DNA of 64,000 nt from Hyphomonas atlantica corrig. (lineage in GTDB: Bacteria; Pseudomonadota; Alphaproteobacteria; Caulobacterales; Hyphomonadaceae), in contig NZ_AWFH01000001.1 of NCBI RefSeq assembly GCF_000682715.1, forward strand, positions 590,608 to 654,607, read 5' to 3'. Position 1 is the stretch's first letter, and each line of letters begins with the position of its first letter. The position numbers and the translations under genes are program-made. Below, piece after piece: positions 61,431-64,000 of the stretch. A model generated the notes under the pieces. It was given only the letters and a program-made list of their open reading frames with translations. It did no database searches and was not told where the DNA came from.

Positions 61431-63683
61431 CTAGAATTTCACCTCAAGGCCGACCAGAATCTCTTGCGGCTTGCCCGGGCGCAGGCCGGCGGGATCGATG
61501 GAGGCGACATAGGTTTCGTCGAACAGGTTTTCGGCCTTTACGCGCAGGCGCAGCGTGTCGGTCAGATCCATCCAGGCCGCCGCATCGACCAGCCAGCGCG
61601 CATCAATCCGCTCAGCCGCCGGAATGGCGCCCTGCCCGGCCCGCGCGCGCGCTTCGGAGACATGATTGGCCGAAAGATCCACACCCCAGCGGCTTGCCTC
61701 GATGCCCGCCATCAGCGTGATCTGCTGGTCGGAGACATAAGGCAGCTCATCGCCCGCCTCGACATCGCCCCAGGGCTCATAGCTGCTCTCGAAGGCCGAC
61801 TGGAACTCCGCATCGGTCCAGGTGTAGACGACGCCGACCGGCAGGGAGAGCGAGGTGTCGAACAATTTCGCCGCGTCCCAACTGGCCGTCAGTTCCAGAC
61901 CCATCACATCCACATCGCCGCCATCGAACTGGTCGCCAATAGTGCAATTGCCGCCCGAAGACGCCGTACAGGTGCCGAGCAGGTTGGAATAATCATTGAA
62001 GAAGGCAATCGCCTCCACATCCAGTCCGTCCCTGGAAAAACGCCCACCGGCTTCCCAGTTCACGCTTTCTTCGGCGTCGGCATCGGTCGCGCCCGGACTG
62101 GCAATGGCAAAGCCGCGGTGCACGCCGGCCAGCAGGGTCAGATTTTCATTCAGTTCGTAAAGCGCACTCAGGCCCGGTACGACCACTTGATCATCCAGCG
62201 TCCGAATCCGTGTCGGCCCAGCCGCACGGGTCGGGTCCGCCGTCGAGAAATCCTCGCGCGTCAGCTCATAATCCTCAAACCGCGCGCCCGCCGTCACGGT
62301 CAGCCTGTCCAGCGTCAGGCGGTCCTGAACGAACAGGGCAACCGCCTCGCCACTGGATACCCGGTTGGCATTGCTGCCTGCCGCACCGGCGGCAGTCAGG
62401 ATCAGGCGCCCGCCTTCGAGGCGATAGGCGTCTTCTTCCTGAAACCGGTCTTCTTCATCCTCATGCACACGCACGCCAATTGTGAGATCATGATCCAGTC
62501 CGCCAAATTGCGTCTGCCAGCTGAGCGTCGTTTGCAGGCCCTCGCTGTAATAGGCGCGGCGGTTGGCGCGATACACAATGGAATTGTCGAGGCTCGTCGC
62601 GCCGGTCGCCAGGCTGTACTCGGCGGCATAGGTCACCGGATCGGCCAGAATGGAGGAAATGCCGGTATCGCCGCTAGCGCCTGAACCATCTGCGCTGATG
62701 CCCTGCAGCTTGTACCAGTTGCGGGCGAAATCATGGTGATACGCAATCGTCGTCAGGTTCAGCGTCGGTGAGAACTCAATCTTGTGGGTCAGCTGGAACA
62801 GCTCATTCTCACCCCGGAACGTATCGTCTGCGCTCGCATCATAGCGGCGATAGGGATCAGCCTGAAAATCCTGAAGAGTCAGGCCCAGATAGGTCTCGTT
62901 GGAGGTTTCTTCGCGCGTCTGGTATTTCAGCTCAACGCTTTGCGGCATCGGGCCATCGCTCTTGTAGGCGCCGAGCTTCAGCATCAGATCAGCAGCGTCA
63001 AACCCGGTTGGGCCGCCATTGTCCAGCTCCTTGAAGCCATCGGTCTCGTCAGTGAACACCTCGATCAGGCCGCCAAGCTGCCAGCCTGCCCCCACATCTG
63101 CGCGCCCGCCCGTCCAGGCATGTACGCGCTGGCGGTCATTCGTGCCGAAGAAAGCCTGCGCAAAACCGCTCATCTCTGTTGGCACAGGCGTGGAGAACAG
63201 GTTCAGCGCGCCCCCTGTCGTGCGCGGTCCATACAGAATGGCTGCTGGCCCCTTGGTCACTTCCACAGCGCTCATCCGAGCCGTGGTCGGGAAATAGTAG
63301 GCGGACGGAGACGCATAGGGCGCGGGCGAAATCGGCACGCCATCCTCCATCAGTACGATGCGGGATGACCGGTCAGACCCGGACCCGCGCAGGCCAATGT
63401 TGGGGCGCAAGCCATAGCCGTCTTCTTCCTGAATGTTCACGCCGGGCACAACGCGCAGCACGCGCTGGATGTCACTCTGCGCCTGTGCCGAGAGGTCGGC
63501 ATCTGTGAGGAAAGAGACAGAGCCTGCCACCTCGTCGACCGCCTCGCTCGACCCTGTCACGACAATCGTCGACAGCAGCGTGTAGGGGTTTTGCTCACCC
63601 GGCTCTGTGGCCGTGTCGGCATAGACGGAAAGCGACACGAGCGCACTGGAAGCCAGAAGTACAGACAAGTGGGAAAACGGCAT
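61431..63683 (-). CDS. TonB-dependent receptor, FecA-like (iron-citrate type)
   Basis: 750 residues. Signal peptide about 1-22. TonB-box-like STIVVTGS. Plug (about 40-165) with VPGVNIQEEDGYGLRPNIGLRG and LMEDGVPISPAPYASPSAYYFP, a stretch very like the FecA plug. ILYGPRTTGGALNLF follows, and the barrel ends ILVGLEVKF with the terminal Phe. No signalling domain, so it is not the transmembrane-regulated FecA. Ferric citrate or another hydroxycarboxylate siderophore is the likely ligand. A Fur-like palindrome lies at 63755-63775. Confidence 0.92.
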   Translation of the reverse strand: MPFSHLSVLLASSALVSLSVYADTATEPGEQNPYTLLSTIVVTGSSEAVDEVAGSVSFLTDADLSAQAQSDIQRVLRVVPGVNIQEEDGYGLRPNIGLRGSGSDRSSRIVLMEDGVPISPAPYASPSAYYFPTTARMSAVEVTKGPAAILYGPRTTGGALNLFSTPVPTEMSGFAQAFFGTNDRQRVHAWTGGRADVGAGWQLGGLIEVFTDETDGFKELDNGGPTGFDAADLMLKLGAYKSDGPMPQSVELKYQTREETSNETYLGLTLQDFQADPYRRYDASADDTFRGENELFQLTHKIEFSPTLNLTTIAYHHDFARNWYKLQGISADGSGASGDTGISSILADPVTYAAEYSLATGATSLDNSIVYRANRRAYYSEGLQTTLSWQTQFGGLDHDLTIGVRVHEDEEDRFQEEDAYRLEGGRLILTAAGAAGSNANRVSSGEAVALFVQDRLTLDRLTVTAGARFEDYELTREDFSTADPTRAAGPTRIRTLDDQVVVPGLSALYELNENLTLLAGVHRGFAIASPGATDADAEESVNWEAGGRFSRDGLDVEAIAFFNDYSNLLGTCTASSGGNCTIGDQFDGGDVDVMGLELTASWDAAKLFDTSLSLPVGVVYTWTDAEFQSAFESSYEPWGDVEAGDELPYVSDQQITLMAGIEASRWGVDLSANHVSEARARAGQGAIPAAERIDARWLVDAAAWMDLTDTLRLRVKAENLFDETYVASIDPAGLRPGKPQEILVGLEVKF

Positions 63684-63754
63684 GAGGGGATACCTGTTTT
63701 GAAATTGAGACTGAGTTGCGCCTGATTAGGAGCAGCAGATGCCAGGGATCAATG

Positions 63755-63775
63755 TGCATCTGACATTCACTTGCA
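63755..63775. promoter_or_regulatory. Fur-like imperfect palindrome upstream of the FecA-like receptor gene
   Basis: TGCATCTGA (63755-63763), three bases, then TCACTTGCA (63767-63775): seven of nine positions are inverted copies. It lies about 72 nt upstream of the receptor ATG, where a Fur-type repressor would act. Alphaproteobacterial iron boxes vary, so the call is tentative. Confidence 0.4.
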
Positions 63776-63899
63776 AAATCTTTCAGGGATTGTGCTTTCC
63801 CTGCCACGCTTCGAGAGACCAGAGTGCCCCGCAGGCCCCTGCGCGGTTTGCGGGATTCAGTCTCCTCTCTCCGTGTCTCCGGCGCTGCGGAGGGATAAA

Positions 63900-63918
63900 G
63901 CGAACGCACTGCGTTCGC
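63900..63918. repeat. 9-bp palindrome with 1-base centre
   Basis: GCGAACGCA (63900-63908) and TGCGTTCGC (63910-63918) around one C, in a GC-rich noncoding stretch. Purpose unknown. Confidence 0.6.
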
Positions 63919-64000
63919 CCCGTAGCAGGCCCAAGCGTGGGGCGCAGGGCGCCGGAGCCTCCTGCGGCTGGCTCTGCGCCCTAACGGCGGGAGGCCCCGG

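Larger units (their letters stand above)
63684..64000. other. noncoding right end of the window with palindromes
   Basis: These 317 nt contain the promoter region of the FecA-like receptor and no gene I can support. A Fur-like site lies at 63755-63775. The last 110 nt are very GC-rich and full of inverted repeats: GCGAACGCA/TGCGTTCGC (63900-63918) and an outer stem GGGCGCAG/CTGCGCCC (63940-63947 with 63974-63981) enclosing GAGCC/GGCTC. They may continue past the window end. Confidence 0.55.

Noticed and set aside
63739..63984. An 81-codon plus-strand frame at the window end
   Set aside because: It crosses the Fur-like box and palindromic GC-rich DNA and shows no protein-like composition.

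Overview
The window is ordinary, gene-dense (about 60% GC) alphaproteobacterial chromosome. Several markers point to this class: a NepR/EcfG general stress response pair, DUF1150, TIGR02300 and DUF2125 proteins, an aroA/cmk/rpsA/ihfB cluster, etfBA, and three TonB-dependent receptors. The receptor load and aerobic gene content fit a marine stalked or dimorphic group such as Hyphomonadaceae or Caulobacterales. That placement is inference from gene content; there is no rRNA in the window. I see no phage, transposase, CRISPR array or plasmid replication gene.

Layout. 1-2.6 kb is a stress island: a truncated Crp/Fnr regulator and a three-gene YqjD/YqjE-like membrane operon are transcribed apart from two back-to-back perfect EcfG promoters, and nepR-ecfG lies at the far end. 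2.8-10 kb carries beta-oxidation and respiratory genes (3-hydroxyacyl-CoA dehydrogenase, GtrA-like protein, etfAB, yebC, a membrane protein/winged-helix pair, GNAT, lpdA). 10-16 kb has membrane proteins, a secreted trypsin-like protease with a DUF4384 tail, ferredoxin-NADP reductase, a rhodanese, a Xer recombinase and an SDR. 16.4-22.6 kb is mscL, ihfB, rpsA, cmk, an Old Yellow Enzyme and aroA. 22.7-25.2 kb has an acidic zinc-ribbon protein, tRNA-Ala(GGC), DUF1150 behind a heat-shock-like promoter, and threonine dehydratase.

25.2-32.7 kb holds a two-domain FKBP lipoprotein, a tandem caspase-like protein whose second domain has lost its histidine, cysQ, glmM, an unknown membrane-anchored protein, a DsbA-like isomerase and an HSL-type esterase. 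32.7-38.4 kb is a divergent pair of TonB-dependent receptors. 38.4-45.2 kb is selO, an HNH nuclease and a six-gene minus-strand envelope operon (ftsE-ftsX-YdcF-like-plsC-DUF2125-DNA glycosylase). 45.3-52.9 kb has a zinc-ribbon protein with hpt, a 2-hydroxyacid dehydrogenase, an SH3 protein, and fabA and fabI separated by a TPR gene. 52.9-58.7 kb has a flavodoxin-like oxidoreductase behind a perfect palindrome, an iodotyrosine-deiodinase-like flavoprotein, a CAP-domain protein, an acid phosphatase, a uridine kinase and an AraC/SDR pair. 58.7-64 kb is rpsO-pnp and a FecA-like receptor.

The clearest new-looking signals are the EcfG divergent promoter region with its YqjDE-like operon, the ribosomal protein S1 with an added helix-hairpin-helix tail, the half-dead tandem caspase, the deiodinase-like enzyme with an intact substrate-lid triad, and a striking number of convergent gene pairs whose stop codons lie within 5 nt of each other.
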